Below are positions 9,077 to 18,386 of a DNA stretch of 64,000 nt, in pieces. This DNA comes from Schlegelella_A sp038318385 (GTDB lineage Bacteria; Pseudomonadota; Gammaproteobacteria; Burkholderiales; Burkholderiaceae_C), in NCBI GenBank assembly GCA_038318385.1, contig JBBQCD010000004.1:1-64000 (forward strand). Reading direction: 5' to 3'. The position numbers and the translations under genes are program-made. Numbering within the stretch: position 1 is the stretch's first letter; each line of letters starts with the position of its first letter. The notes beneath the pieces are model-generated. The model had not been told where the DNA came from, searched no databases, and saw only the letters and a program-made list of their open reading frames with translations.

Positions 9077-9628
9077 ATGGCAATCAAGGCCACCATTTTC
9101 AAAGCCCAGGTGCAGGTCGCCGACATGGACCGCGGCGTCTACGCCGACCATGCCCTGACGCTGGCGCGACATCCGTCGGAAACCGACGAACGGATGATGG
9201 TGCGCCTGCTGGTCCACGCGCTCCACGCGCCCGCCAGCGACGACCATGGCGGCCTGGAGTTCGCCAAGGGACTGTGGGATCCGGACGAGCCCGAACTCTG
9301 GCGCCGCGATCTGACCGGGCGCATCCTGCACTGGATCGAGGTCGGCCAGCCCGACGAGCGCCGCCTGATGAAAGCCAGCGGACGCGCCGACCGGGTCACG
9401 GTCGTCGGCTATTCGCAGAGCACGCCCATCTGGTGGGCCGGCATCGCCACGAAGATCTCGCGCGCCCGCAACATCGACGTCTGGCAGATCGCCGCGCCGC
9501 AGGCGCAGGAACTCGCCACGCTGGCACGCCGCGGCATGCAGCTGCAGCTGACGGTCCAGGATGGCAATGCGTGGCTCGGCGACGGTGAGCGCTCGGTCGA
9601 GGTCGCGCTCACCCGTCTCAATCCCTGA
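9077..9628 (+). CDS. yaeQ: YaeQ family protein
   Basis: A 183-residue protein matching the YaeQ family along its length. It opens MAIKATIFKAQVQVADMDR, carries HPSETDERMMVRLL in the first third, WDPDEPELW in the middle, and VGQPDERRLMKA. YaeQ proteins have a PD-(D/E)xK nuclease-like fold; the acidic residues in LWDPDEPELW and the IEVGQPD..K stretch fit that core. The biochemical role remains unclear; a link to transcription-elongation (RfaH) suppression was proposed long ago in E. coli. A candidate promoter precedes the gene. The start at 9077 gives the standard length. Confidence 0.9.
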   Translation: MAIKATIFKAQVQVADMDRGVYADHALTLARHPSETDERMMVRLLVHALHAPASDDHGGLEFAKGLWDPDEPELWRRDLTGRILHWIEVGQPDERRLMKASGRADRVTVVGYSQSTPIWWAGIATKISRARNIDVWQIAAPQAQELATLARRGMQLQLTVQDGNAWLGDGERSVEVALTRLNP

Positions 9629-9699
9629 GACCAAAGCCCCGCCTCCACGCCGCAGGGCATTGCGCCCGACAATCGAGCCCTCACGTCGGAGCCCAGAGC

Positions 9700-9975
9700 A
9701 TGTCGATCGAAGTCCAGCATATCCCCGAAAAACGGCGCTTCGAGGCCGTGGTCGAGAGTCACGGGGGCCATCTCGAGTACCGCCGCAGCGGCTCCGTGAT
9801 GACGATCGTTCACACCGAGGTCGATTCCGCGCTCGAAGGCCGCGGCGTGGCCGGGGAACTGGTGCGCACCGCCCTTGCCCATGCGCGCGCGGAAAGTCTC
9901 AGGGTGGACCCGGCCTGCGCCTACGCCCGAGCCTGGATGGAGCGTCATCCGCAATCACAGGACCTCCATGTCTGA
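9700..9975 (+). CDS. Small GNAT-like N-acetyltransferase (YjdJ/Gcn5-related type)
   Basis: A 91-residue protein of the short GNAT group (single acetyl-CoA-binding core). Recognisable elements are beta strands around SGSVMTIVHTEVDSAL, the pyrophosphate-binding loop EGRGVAGELV (residues 46-55) and the closing CAYARAWMERHP, which is nearly invariant in this group. Substrate unknown; members may acetylate small molecules or be metabolite-repair enzymes. Its last 8 bases overlap the start of the DUF924 gene, so the two are translationally coupled. Confidence 0.85.
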   Translation: MSIEVQHIPEKRRFEAVVESHGGHLEYRRSGSVMTIVHTEVDSALEGRGVAGELVRTALAHARAESLRVDPACAYARAWMERHPQSQDLHV

Positions 9976-10606
9976 GTCGGACGACGCCAGCCGCGACCCC
10001 CGCAGCGAGGCAGAAAGTGCCGCCATCGCCGAGGACGCGCGCCGCGTTCTCGATTTCTGGTTCGGCGCACCGGGCTCCCCGCTTGAGGGAGCCGACCGCC
10101 CCGAATGGTTCCGCAAGGATCCCGGGTTCGACGAGGACATCCGCGCCGCTTTCGGCGCGCTGATCGAACAGGGCCTGCGCGGCGAACTCGAGGCATGGGC
10201 CGCGTCGCCCGAGGGCGCACTCGCCGAGATCATCGTCCTCGACCAGTTCACCCGCAATGCCTTTCGCGACACGCCGCGGGCGTTCGCCGGCGACCCCCGC
10301 GCGCTCGCGGCGGCCGGGGCGATGGTCGGCATGCGGCAGGACGAACGCCTCCCGCCACTCCAGCGGGCCTTCGCCTATCTGCCGTTCGAGCACGCCGAAC
10401 GCCTGGAGACGCAGCATGAATCCCTGCGTCTGTTCACCAAGCTGATGGCCGAGGCCCCGCAGACCGAGAGCTCGCTCGACTATGCGCGGCGCCATCTGGC
10501 CGTGATCGAGCGTTTCGGCCGCTTTCCGCACAGGAACGAGATCCTCGGTCGCCACTCGACTGCCGAGGAACTGGCGTTCCTCGGGCAGCCGGGATCACGC
10601 TTCTAG
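9968..10606 (+). CDS. DUF924 family protein
   Basis: A 212-residue protein of the DUF924 family, all-helical and TPR-like. It shows the family marks VLDFWFG (about residues 29-35), a D-FD--I gap, ILDQF-RN equivalents (IVLDQFTRNAF), the PLEHAE equivalent PFEHAERLETQ and a C-terminal HRNEILGR-STAEE. No enzymatic role is established. The ATG at 9968 lies within the end of the GNAT gene (8-base overlap); an earlier in-frame start at 9875 would bury 31 non-family residues in that gene and is rejected. Likely bicistronic with the acetyltransferase. Confidence 0.88.
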   Translation: MSESDDASRDPRSEAESAAIAEDARRVLDFWFGAPGSPLEGADRPEWFRKDPGFDEDIRAAFGALIEQGLRGELEAWAASPEGALAEIIVLDQFTRNAFRDTPRAFAGDPRALAAAGAMVGMRQDERLPPLQRAFAYLPFEHAERLETQHESLRLFTKLMAEAPQTESSLDYARRHLAVIERFGRFPHRNEILGRHSTAEELAFLGQPGSRF

Positions 10607-10612
10607 AACGTG

Positions 10613-11023
10613 TCAGTGGCGGCGCGAATTGTTCGGCGCCCGGTCGGCGCGGTTGGGCACGCCGTCGCCGTCGCGATCACGATCGACGCGATTCGGCACC
10701 CCGTCATGGTCGCGATCGCCGCGGGCCCATGCGCCGCGCCGCAGTTCCCAATGGCCGTTGCGCTGGACCCATTCGGGGCGGTTGTAGACATAGCCGCGGC
10801 GTTCGTGCACCCAGCTCCCGGCCACCCAGGCGTGACGGCGCCCGTTCCAGCCCCAGTAGCCAGGAACCCAGGTCCAGCCACGGCGTGGGGCCGGGACCGC
10901 CTCGACGCGTGGGGCCGGCGGCGCCACATCGATGGCAACGCCGTAGGTGACGGCATGCGCGGGGATGGCGGCGGTGCCGATGGCAGCGGCGGTCACGGCG
11001 GCAGCCAGCAGAGTCTTCACCAT
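10613..11023 (-). CDS. Exported YXWGXW-repeat protein with acidic DxDxDG tail
   Basis: A 136-residue secreted or outer-membrane-associated protein. It has a Sec signal peptide (MVKTLLAAAVTAAAIG, cleavage after AHA about residue 24), a W/Y-rich module (WVPGYWGWNG, WVAGSWV, YVYNRPEWVQ) typical of YXWGXW proteins, and a tail with two DRDxDGVPNR-type units (about 104-128) that look like calcium-binding thrombospondin type-3 loops. YXWGXW proteins are common in proteobacteria and of unknown function; calcium binding here is inference. It ends six bases from the DUF924 stop, tail to tail. The combination of W-rich repeats and Ca-type loops is seen in related bacteria but is unexplained. Confidence 0.82.
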   Translation of the reverse strand: MVKTLLAAAVTAAAIGTAAIPAHAVTYGVAIDVAPPAPRVEAVPAPRRGWTWVPGYWGWNGRRHAWVAGSWVHERRGYVYNRPEWVQRNGHWELRRGAWARGDRDHDGVPNRVDRDRDGDGVPNRADRAPNNSRRH

Positions 11024-11073
11024 GTTCTTGTCTCCTGCAGTTGAGGTGACCGCAGATTGCCGCGGCCAGCGCC

Positions 11074-11186
11074 AAGGGCGCGTAGGCGCCTTTCGCGATC
11101 GCCGGTAGGTCGAATCCGGCCGGCACCGTTACATCGACTTGCAAGGCGACAAGACGGGTCCGCCCCGGTCGACAAGACCCTGTCTT
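11074..11186. repeat. Stem-loops in the gap between the dehydratase and the YXWGXW gene
   Basis: Two inverted repeats lie in the 220-base gap. AAGGGCGC (11074-11081) pairs with GCGCCTTT (11086-11093) across GTAG. AAGACGGGT (11151-11159) pairs, with one bulge, with ACCCTGTCTT (11177-11186); its arms also contain a direct repeat GACAAGAC (11148-11155 and 11171-11178). They follow the dehydratase stop on the minus strand and could end that operon, but neither is followed by a good U-tract. Confidence 0.35.
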
Positions 11187-11243
11187 CACGCCCCCATCGC
11201 GCGAGGCCCGGCTGCGCGGCATACCGCGACGCGCCTGCCGCGA

Positions 11244-12986
11244 TCAGTGGTTGTCGCGGGGGACGAAGGCGCCGCGCTTGCCGACGAGAAAATCGAGGTC
11301 GACCCCCTGGTCGGCCTGCAACACGTGGTCCACGTAGAGCTTCCAGTAGCCGCTTTCGAGCTGCGGCTTCGGCGCCTTCCACTGCGCCAGACGCTGCTCG
11401 ATCTCGGCGTCGCTGATGTGCAACTGGATGCGTCGGGCGGCGACATCGAGCTCGATCATGTCGCCGTCGCGAACGATCGCCAGGGGCCCTCCGGCCGCCG
11501 CCTCCGGCGCCGTGTGCAGCACGACGGTGCCGTAGGCGGTGCCGCTCATGCGCGCATCGCTGATACGGACCATGTCGGTGATGCCCTTGCGCAGTACCTT
11601 GGGCGGCAATGGCATGTTGCCGACCTCGGCCATCCCGGGGTAGCCGCGCGGTCCGCAGTTCTTCAGGACCATCACGCAGGTCTCGTCGATGTCGAGCGAC
11701 TCGTCGTCGATGCGGGCGTGGAAGTCGTCGGAGTTCTCGAAGACCACAGCGCGACCCTTGTGCTTCATCAGCGCCGGCGTCGCCGCGCTCGGCTTGATCA
11801 CCGCGCCGCGCGGCGCCAGGTTGCCGCGCAGGACGGCGATGCCGGCCTTCTCCTTGAAGGGCGCGAGCAAGGTCTTGATGACGGCAGGATTGAAGTTCTG
11901 CGCATCGGCGACGTTCTCGCCGATGGTGCGGCCGTTGGCGGTGATCGCGTCGAGGTGCAGATGGCCGGAGATCTCCTTCATCACCGCCGGCAGCCCGCCG
12001 GCATAGCAGAAGTCCTCCATCAGGTACTCGCCCGACGGTTGCAGGTTCAGCAGGCAGGGGAGTTCGCTCGCCAGTCGATCGAAGTCCTCGATCGTCAAGG
12101 GCACGCCGATGCGCCCGGCGATCGCGATCAGGTGGATCACCGCGTTGGTCGAGCCGCCGATGGCGGCAAGCGTCTTGATCGCGTTCTCGAAGGCCTCGCG
12201 CGTGAGGATCTTCGACAGCCCCAGGTCCTCGTGCACCATGTCGACGATGCGCCGGCCGGCATTGCGCGCGATCACGTTGCGGCGCCCGTCCACCGCCGGG
12301 TAGGCGGCATTGCCCGGCAGGCCGATGCCGAGGGCCTCGACCATGCTGGCCATCGTACTGGCCGTGCCCATCGTCATGCAATGGCCATGGCTGCGGTGCA
12401 TGCAGCTCTCGGCCTCGAGGAAGTCCTGCAGCCGCAGCGTGCCGGCGCGGACCTGCTCGCTCATGCTCCAGACGCCCGTGCCCGAACCGAGGTCCTGCCC
12501 GCGCCACTTGCCGTTGAGCATCGGACCGCCGGAGACGCCGATCGTCGGCAGGTCGCAGCTGGCCGCGCCCATGACCAGCGACGGCGTGGTCTTGTCGCAG
12601 CCCATCAGCAGCACCACCCCGTCGAGCGGATTGCCGCGGATCGACTCCTCGACGTCCATGCTGGCGAGGTTGCGATAAAGCATCGCGGTCGGTCGCAGCA
12701 GCGTCTCGCCGAGCGACATCACCGGGAACTCGAGCGGAAAGCCGCCGGCTTCGTAGACGCCGATCTTGACCTGCTCCGCAAGCGTGCGGAAATGCGAGTT
12801 GCAGGGCGTGAGCTCGCTGTAGGTGTTGCAGATGCCGATCACCGGGCGGCCGTCGAACTGGTCATCAGGGACGCCCTTGCCCTTGACCCAGCTGCGGTAG
12901 GCGAACCCGTCGCGGTCCATGCGGCCGAACCACTGCTGACTGCGCAGCTGCTCGGGCTTCTTGCGGGGCTTCTGGTCTGAACTCAT
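11244..12986 (-). CDS. IlvD/Edd family sugar-acid dehydratase, L-arabinonate dehydratase type
   Basis: A 580-residue dehydratase that would convert an aldonic acid to its 2-keto-3-deoxy acid using a [2Fe-2S] cluster and Mg2+. It starts with the sugar-acid branch signature LRSQQWFG...YRSW and has CNTYSELTPCN, GCDKTTP and CMHRSHGHC. Cys62, Cys130 and Cys203 sit three residues beyond the cluster cysteines I recall for Rhizobium L-arabinonate dehydratase (59, 127, 200), and SDARMSG carries the catalytic serine. It is therefore not the branched-chain amino acid IlvD. Arabinonate, galactonate or fuconate are all plausible substrates. It is the last gene of a minus-strand unit, 22 bases after the second permease, which ties it to the imported compound. 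Confidence 0.85.
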   Translation of the reverse strand: MSSDQKPRKKPEQLRSQQWFGRMDRDGFAYRSWVKGKGVPDDQFDGRPVIGICNTYSELTPCNSHFRTLAEQVKIGVYEAGGFPLEFPVMSLGETLLRPTAMLYRNLASMDVEESIRGNPLDGVVLLMGCDKTTPSLVMGAASCDLPTIGVSGGPMLNGKWRGQDLGSGTGVWSMSEQVRAGTLRLQDFLEAESCMHRSHGHCMTMGTASTMASMVEALGIGLPGNAAYPAVDGRRNVIARNAGRRIVDMVHEDLGLSKILTREAFENAIKTLAAIGGSTNAVIHLIAIAGRIGVPLTIEDFDRLASELPCLLNLQPSGEYLMEDFCYAGGLPAVMKEISGHLHLDAITANGRTIGENVADAQNFNPAVIKTLLAPFKEKAGIAVLRGNLAPRGAVIKPSAATPALMKHKGRAVVFENSDDFHARIDDESLDIDETCVMVLKNCGPRGYPGMAEVGNMPLPPKVLRKGITDMVRISDARMSGTAYGTVVLHTAPEAAAGGPLAIVRDGDMIELDVAARRIQLHISDAEIEQRLAQWKAPKPQLESGYWKLYVDHVLQADQGVDLDFLVGKRGAFVPRDNH

Positions 12987-13008
12987 GGATGCTCGATTGG
13001 AGGAAGGA

Positions 13009-13887
13009 TCACTCCTTCACCGAGCCCGTCATCCCGGAGACGTAGTACTCGACGAAGAAGGAGTAGACGAAGGCCACCGGCAGCGACCCCAGCAGGGCGC
13101 CGGCCATCAACGGCCCCCATTGGTAGACGTCGCCCTGGACCAGTTCGGTGACGACACCGACCGGCAACGTCTTGATTTCCGAGGACGACACGAAGGTGAG
13201 CGCGTAGATGAACTCGTTCCACGACAGCGTGAAGGCGAAGATCCCGGCCGATATCAAGCCCGGCACCGCCAGCGGCAGGACGATCTTGGTCAGGATCTCC
13301 CAGCGGCTGGCACCGTCGATCAGCGCGCATTCCTCGAGCTCGAACGGGATCGAGCGGAAGTAGCCCATCAGCAGCCAGGTGCAGAACGGGATCAGGAACG
13401 TCGGATAGGTCAGGATCAGCGACCAGCGGGTGTCGAAGAGGCCGAGCTGGAAGACGACGTTGGCCAGCGGGATGAAGAGGATGGTCGGCGGGACCAGGTA
13501 GGCCAGGAAGATCGCCAGCCCGGTATGACGCGAGCCCTTGAAGCGCAGTCGCTCGATGGCATAGGCCGCCAGGATGGAAGCGACCAGCGAGAACGCCGTC
13601 GAGACGACCGAGACCAGGATCGTGTTCCAGGCCCAGGCCGGAAACGACGTCTTGAACAGCAGGTGGTGGAAGTGATCGAGCGTGGCGTTCGCGACCCAGA
13701 AGGGGTTGCCGTCGCTCGACAGCAGTTCCGCATCGGGCTTCACCGAGGTGATCGCCATCCAGTAGAACGGGAACAGCAGGACGATGAGGAAGATCACCAG
13801 CGGCAGGTAGACCACCACGGTGCGCCGACGGCGCGACTCGAGGTAGCCCATGCCCGCGGAGTCCTGGATGCCGTCGTCCTTGCTCAT
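13009..13887 (-). CDS. ABC sugar transporter permease, MalG/UgpE type
   Basis: A 292-residue inner-membrane permease of the carbohydrate uptake family 1, with six predicted helices starting at VVVYLPLVIFLIVLLF. The cytoplasmic coupling loop (EAA motif) reads ALIDGASRWEILTKIVLPLA, the contact site for the ATPase. The ATG at 13887 is taken because the preceding in-frame sequence has no membrane or family character; the permease gene ahead ends 25 bases upstream. Works with the other permease and the ATPase of the cluster. Substrate inferred from neighbours to be a sugar, polyol or sugar acid. Confidence 0.92.
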   Translation of the reverse strand: MSKDDGIQDSAGMGYLESRRRRTVVVYLPLVIFLIVLLFPFYWMAITSVKPDAELLSSDGNPFWVANATLDHFHHLLFKTSFPAWAWNTILVSVVSTAFSLVASILAAYAIERLRFKGSRHTGLAIFLAYLVPPTILFIPLANVVFQLGLFDTRWSLILTYPTFLIPFCTWLLMGYFRSIPFELEECALIDGASRWEILTKIVLPLAVPGLISAGIFAFTLSWNEFIYALTFVSSSEIKTLPVGVVTELVQGDVYQWGPLMAGALLGSLPVAFVYSFFVEYYVSGMTGSVKE

Positions 13888-13912
13888 GACCGACCGGCGG
13901 CGTGGGCGCCGC

Positions 13913-14821
13913 TCATTTGTCCGCCCCGCCCTGCTGCCAGGCGCGCCGCTGCAGGCCGAAGAAGCTGAACATGATGCAGGCGAGCAGGAACGGCACCATC
14001 GCGATCGCGATCGCCGCGCCCTCGCCGAGTGCACCGCCGTTGATCGCGCGCTGGAACGCGAGCGTGGCCATCAGGTGCGTCGCGTTCAGCGGGCCCCCCC
14101 GGGTGATGACATAGATGAGCTGGAAGTCGGTGAAGGTGAACAGCACCGAGAACGTCATCACGACCGCGATGATTGGCGTGAGGAGCGGCAGGGTGACATG
14201 GCGGAACTGCTGCAGCGGCGTCGCGCCGTCGATCGCGGAGGCCTCGTAGAAGGTCGGCGAGATCGTCTGCAGACCGGCCAGCAGCGTGATCGCCACGAAC
14301 GGCACGCCGCGCCAGACGTTGGCGGCGATCACCGACCAGCGGGCGTTCCAGGGGTCGCCGAGGAAATTGATGTAGTGGTCGATCACGCCCATCTTCACCA
14401 GCAACCAGCTGATGATGGAGAACTGCGAGTCGTAGATCCACCAGAAGGCGATGGCCGACAACGCCGTCGGCACGATGTACGGCAGCAGGATGACGGCCCG
14501 GAAGAAGGTCTTGAAACGGATGTTGCGGTTCAGCAGGATCGCCAGCCAGAGGCCCAGGATGAATTTGAGGATGCTGGCAACGACCGTGTAGAACAGGGTG
14601 TTGAAGAGTGCCAGCCGGGCGACACTGTCGCCCCACAGGTAGATGTAGTTGTCCAGTCCGACCCACTCGCCGGCGCGTCCGACCTTGGCGTCCGTGAACC
14701 CCAGCCAGGTGCCCAGGCCGAGCGGATAGGTCAGGAAGATCAGCAGCAGCAAAGCGGCCGGCAGCATGAACAGCAGGCCGAGCGCGTTGCGGTTGTTCTG
14801 CAGTCGTTCGAGAAACGTCAT
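13913..14821 (-). CDS. ABC sugar transporter permease, MalF/UgpA type
   Basis: A 302-residue inner-membrane permease. A first hydrophobic segment (GLLFMLPAALLLLIFLTYPL) is followed by the large periplasmic region and further helices, and the EAA loop reads SAIDGATPLQQFRHVTLPLL. Partner of the MalG-type permease gene 25 bases downstream. The start at 14821 gives a normal family N-terminus (MTFLERLQNNRN). The gap to the binding-protein gene is 115 bases, longer than others in the unit, leaving room for a processing hairpin that would let the binding protein be made in excess, although none is obvious. Confidence 0.92.
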   Translation of the reverse strand: MTFLERLQNNRNALGLLFMLPAALLLLIFLTYPLGLGTWLGFTDAKVGRAGEWVGLDNYIYLWGDSVARLALFNTLFYTVVASILKFILGLWLAILLNRNIRFKTFFRAVILLPYIVPTALSAIAFWWIYDSQFSIISWLLVKMGVIDHYINFLGDPWNARWSVIAANVWRGVPFVAITLLAGLQTISPTFYEASAIDGATPLQQFRHVTLPLLTPIIAVVMTFSVLFTFTDFQLIYVITRGGPLNATHLMATLAFQRAINGGALGEGAAIAIAMVPFLLACIMFSFFGLQRRAWQQGGADK

Positions 14822-14936
14822 GGATGCGTCGGTGAAGGCGGCGTGGACCGCCGCGCAGGGGCCGGAGGGACTCCGCAGTGCGACGGCGGCCGGAACTGCC
14901 ACCGGCCCGGGCTTCGGGCCGGCGAGCAGACCGGAG

Positions 14937-16262
14937 TCAGACCTTGTAGTAGCGCTCGGCGCGCTTCTGGGCCCGTTCCATCGCTTCCTTCGGGCTCTTC
15001 GAGCCGCTGATCGCCTCGGCCACCATGTTGACGACGATGAAGTCGGCCGCGGCACCCGCGGAGGCGTAGCCGAGCTTGCCGGCATAGCCTGCCGGACGCA
15101 GGTTCTTGACGGCGTCGCGGTACGGCGTGTTCTTCGGATCGGCCGTCCAGATCGGCGCCTTTGCGTACTCGGCCAGCGGCGGGGCGACATAGCCCGCAGA
15201 ACCGGCGAGCCAGGGCTCGAATTGCTCCTTTTCCATCATGAAGCGCAGGAAGTCCTTGGCCGCCTGCGGGTACTTGGTGTACTTCATGACCATCTGGTTG
15301 AAGTACAGGTGCGATTCGGTCGGCACGCCGACCGGGCCGACGGGGAATGAGGCGTGCTGGATGTCGGCCGCCATCTCCTTGACATTCGGGTCGGTGGCGT
15401 GATTGGCGGCGTAGTAGATCGAGATGCCGTTGTTGGTCACAGAGATCTGGCCGTCGAGGAAGGCCTTGTTGTTGTTCGGGTCGAGCCAGGACAGGGTGCC
15501 CGGGATGAAGGTCGCGTAGAGCTCCTTGCCATATTCCAGCGCCTTCAGGGTCTCGGGGCTGTCGATGACGACCTTGTTGTTCTGGTCGACGAGTTTGCCG
15601 CCGAAGGCCCAGATCAGCCAGTTGCACCACAGGCCGTCGCCGGTCGCATTGCCGAGCGCCATGCCGCCGGGCGTGCCTTTTTCCTTCAGGGCCTTCATCA
15701 TCTTCAGGAAACCGTCGGTGTCCTTCGGGAAGCTGTCGAAGCCGGCCGCCTTCAGCATGCTCTCGCGATAGACCATCATCGAACCGGCGGCGCCAAGCGG
15801 AATCGCGATCCAGTGCTTGCCGTCGGGCCGGTTGTAGGCCTGCCCGGCCGCATACCAGCCACCGTACTTCTTGCCGAGATAGTCGGCCAGGTCGGTCACG
15901 TCGAGCAGCTTGTCGGGGTACAGGTTGGCGTCGTCGTTGGTCGACAGGATGATGTCCGGGCCGGCGCCGGTGTTGGCCGCCACCGCGGCCTTCGGGCGCA
16001 CGTCTTCCCAGCCTTCGTTGTCGACCCGGACCTCGATGCCGGTCTTCTCGGTGAACTTCTTGACGTTGACCATGTAGGCGTCGATGTCGCCCTGGACGAA
16101 GCGGCTCCAGCGCAGCACGCGCAGCTTGGCGCCCTTCTCGGGCTTGAGGTTGAGCGTCTGGGCCTGCGCCAGCGGCGACCACAGCGCGCCGGTGCCGACG
16201 GTGGCCGCGGCAGCGACGCCTGCCGAGCTTTCGAGGAACTTGCGGCGATTGAATTCGGTCAT
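14937..16262 (-). CDS. Tat-exported ABC sugar-binding protein (family 1)
   Basis: A 441-residue extracellular solute-binding protein of family 1. The N-terminus has a twin-arginine signal (NRRKFLESSAGVAAAATVG, cleavage after AQA about residue 35), so it is exported folded. The mature part shows SBP features: LRVLRWSRFVQGDID, GPDIILSTNDDA, and a C-terminal KSPKEAMERAQKRAERY helix typical of oligosaccharide/polyol binders. Periplasmic capture of the substrate for the two permeases downstream is the obvious role. Ligand cannot be assigned from sequence; context suggests a monosaccharide, polyol or aldonate. Confidence 0.92.
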   Translation of the reverse strand: MTEFNRRKFLESSAGVAAAATVGTGALWSPLAQAQTLNLKPEKGAKLRVLRWSRFVQGDIDAYMVNVKKFTEKTGIEVRVDNEGWEDVRPKAAVAANTGAGPDIILSTNDDANLYPDKLLDVTDLADYLGKKYGGWYAAGQAYNRPDGKHWIAIPLGAAGSMMVYRESMLKAAGFDSFPKDTDGFLKMMKALKEKGTPGGMALGNATGDGLWCNWLIWAFGGKLVDQNNKVVIDSPETLKALEYGKELYATFIPGTLSWLDPNNNKAFLDGQISVTNNGISIYYAANHATDPNVKEMAADIQHASFPVGPVGVPTESHLYFNQMVMKYTKYPQAAKDFLRFMMEKEQFEPWLAGSAGYVAPPLAEYAKAPIWTADPKNTPYRDAVKNLRPAGYAGKLGYASAGAAADFIVVNMVAEAISGSKSPKEAMERAQKRAERYYKV

Positions 16263-16311
16263 CGGGGTCTCCTACGGTTTGGTGAAAGGTGAATGTGCGA
16301 CCAGGCCGCCC

Positions 16312-17382
<1,071 letters not shown>

Positions 17383-17536
17383 GCTGGGGTTAAAGGGTGG
17401 GTTCGTGGAGGGAGTGCGTGGGTTCGGGTGCGCACGGGCCACACCCGCGGCGCCGCGACAGGGACCAGTATCGTCACGCCGGCGCCACGGCGCCATAGGG
17501 CAAACCGGTAGAGCCGAGGGTGTGGGCGAATTCGTA

Positions 17537-17550
17537 TGATCACCCGATCA
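17537..17550. promoter_or_regulatory. Perfect dyad, candidate FadR-type operator
   Basis: TGATC and GATCA, separated by ACCC, form a perfect inverted repeat two bases before the regulator's ATG (17553) and in the divergent gap to the transporter operon. Its length and spacing suit a GntR/FadR dimer site; autoregulation and control of both sides is inference. Confidence 0.45.
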
Positions 17551-17552
17551 CC

Positions 17553-18344
17553 ATGTCCACCCGGCCCTCCTCACACCAGGCGCCCGCCCGCCTGGTCACC
17601 GAGCGGCTCTCCGACCGTCTCGCGGCGCTGCTGCGCACCCAGATCGACTCCGGCGCCCTCGGTCCCGGCGACCGCCTGCCGACCGAGCAGCAGCTCGCGC
17701 TGGTGCATGGCGTTTCCCGCACCGTCGTGCGCGAGGCCGTCCACCAGCTGAAGTCCGGCGGCCTGCTGCTCTCCCGCCAGGGATCGGGCGTCTACGTCTC
17801 CAGCAGTGCGCGCAACCATGCGCTCGCATTCGACGCCAGCGTCCTCGAATCGATCGATGCGGTCGTCCAGGTCCGCGAGGTGCGCCGGGCGCTCGAAGGC
17901 GAGACCGCGGCCCTCGCTGCCACCCGCGCCACCCAGGCGCAGCTCGCGGCCTTGCGCCGCGCGTTGCGGGCCATCGACCGCAGCACCGCCTCCGGCGGCG
18001 ACGGGGTGGCCGAAGACCTGGCGTTCCACCGCGCCTTGACCGACGCTTCCGGAAATCCGCAATTCGCGCGGCTGCTCGAGTTCCTCGAGCAGTACTTCGC
18101 CGAGGCGATGCGGGTGACGCGCGGGAACGAGGCGCGCCGGGCCGACTTCATGGAGCAGGTGCGATCCGAACACCGCGCGATCGTCGACGCCGTCGTCGCG
18201 CGGCAGCCGACGCTGGCGCGTCGGCGCGCCGTGGAGCACATGCAGCGCGGCGATCGCCGGCTTCGCCTCGCCGGACTGATCCCCACGGTCGATGACGTCG
18301 GCGGGGTGGCTCGTCGCAAAATCACCGCTTCCCGCAAGGCCTGA
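17553..18344 (+). CDS. FadR-subfamily GntR transcriptional regulator
   Basis: A 263-residue regulator. The N-terminal winged helix includes GDRLPTEQQLALVHGVSRTVVREAVHQL and the wing SRQGSGVYV (about residues 38-85). The C-terminal FCD effector domain (about 100-235) has the conserved R in VREVRRALEGE, a histidine-containing helix AFHRALTDAS and EHRAIVDAV, residues that bind a metal and a carboxylated ligand in this subfamily. It likely represses the divergent ABC/dehydratase unit and the downstream dehydrogenases until a sugar acid is present. The ATG at 17553 is preferred; an in-frame start at 17520 would place the dyad operator inside the gene. Confidence 0.92.
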   Translation: MSTRPSSHQAPARLVTERLSDRLAALLRTQIDSGALGPGDRLPTEQQLALVHGVSRTVVREAVHQLKSGGLLLSRQGSGVYVSSSARNHALAFDASVLESIDAVVQVREVRRALEGETAALAATRATQAQLAALRRALRAIDRSTASGGDGVAEDLAFHRALTDASGNPQFARLLEFLEQYFAEAMRVTRGNEARRADFMEQVRSEHRAIVDAVVARQPTLARRRAVEHMQRGDRRLRLAGLIPTVDDVGGVARRKITASRKA

Positions 18345-18386
18345 GCGGCCTGCTCTTCTTCCGACTCACTTCACTGGGACATGACG

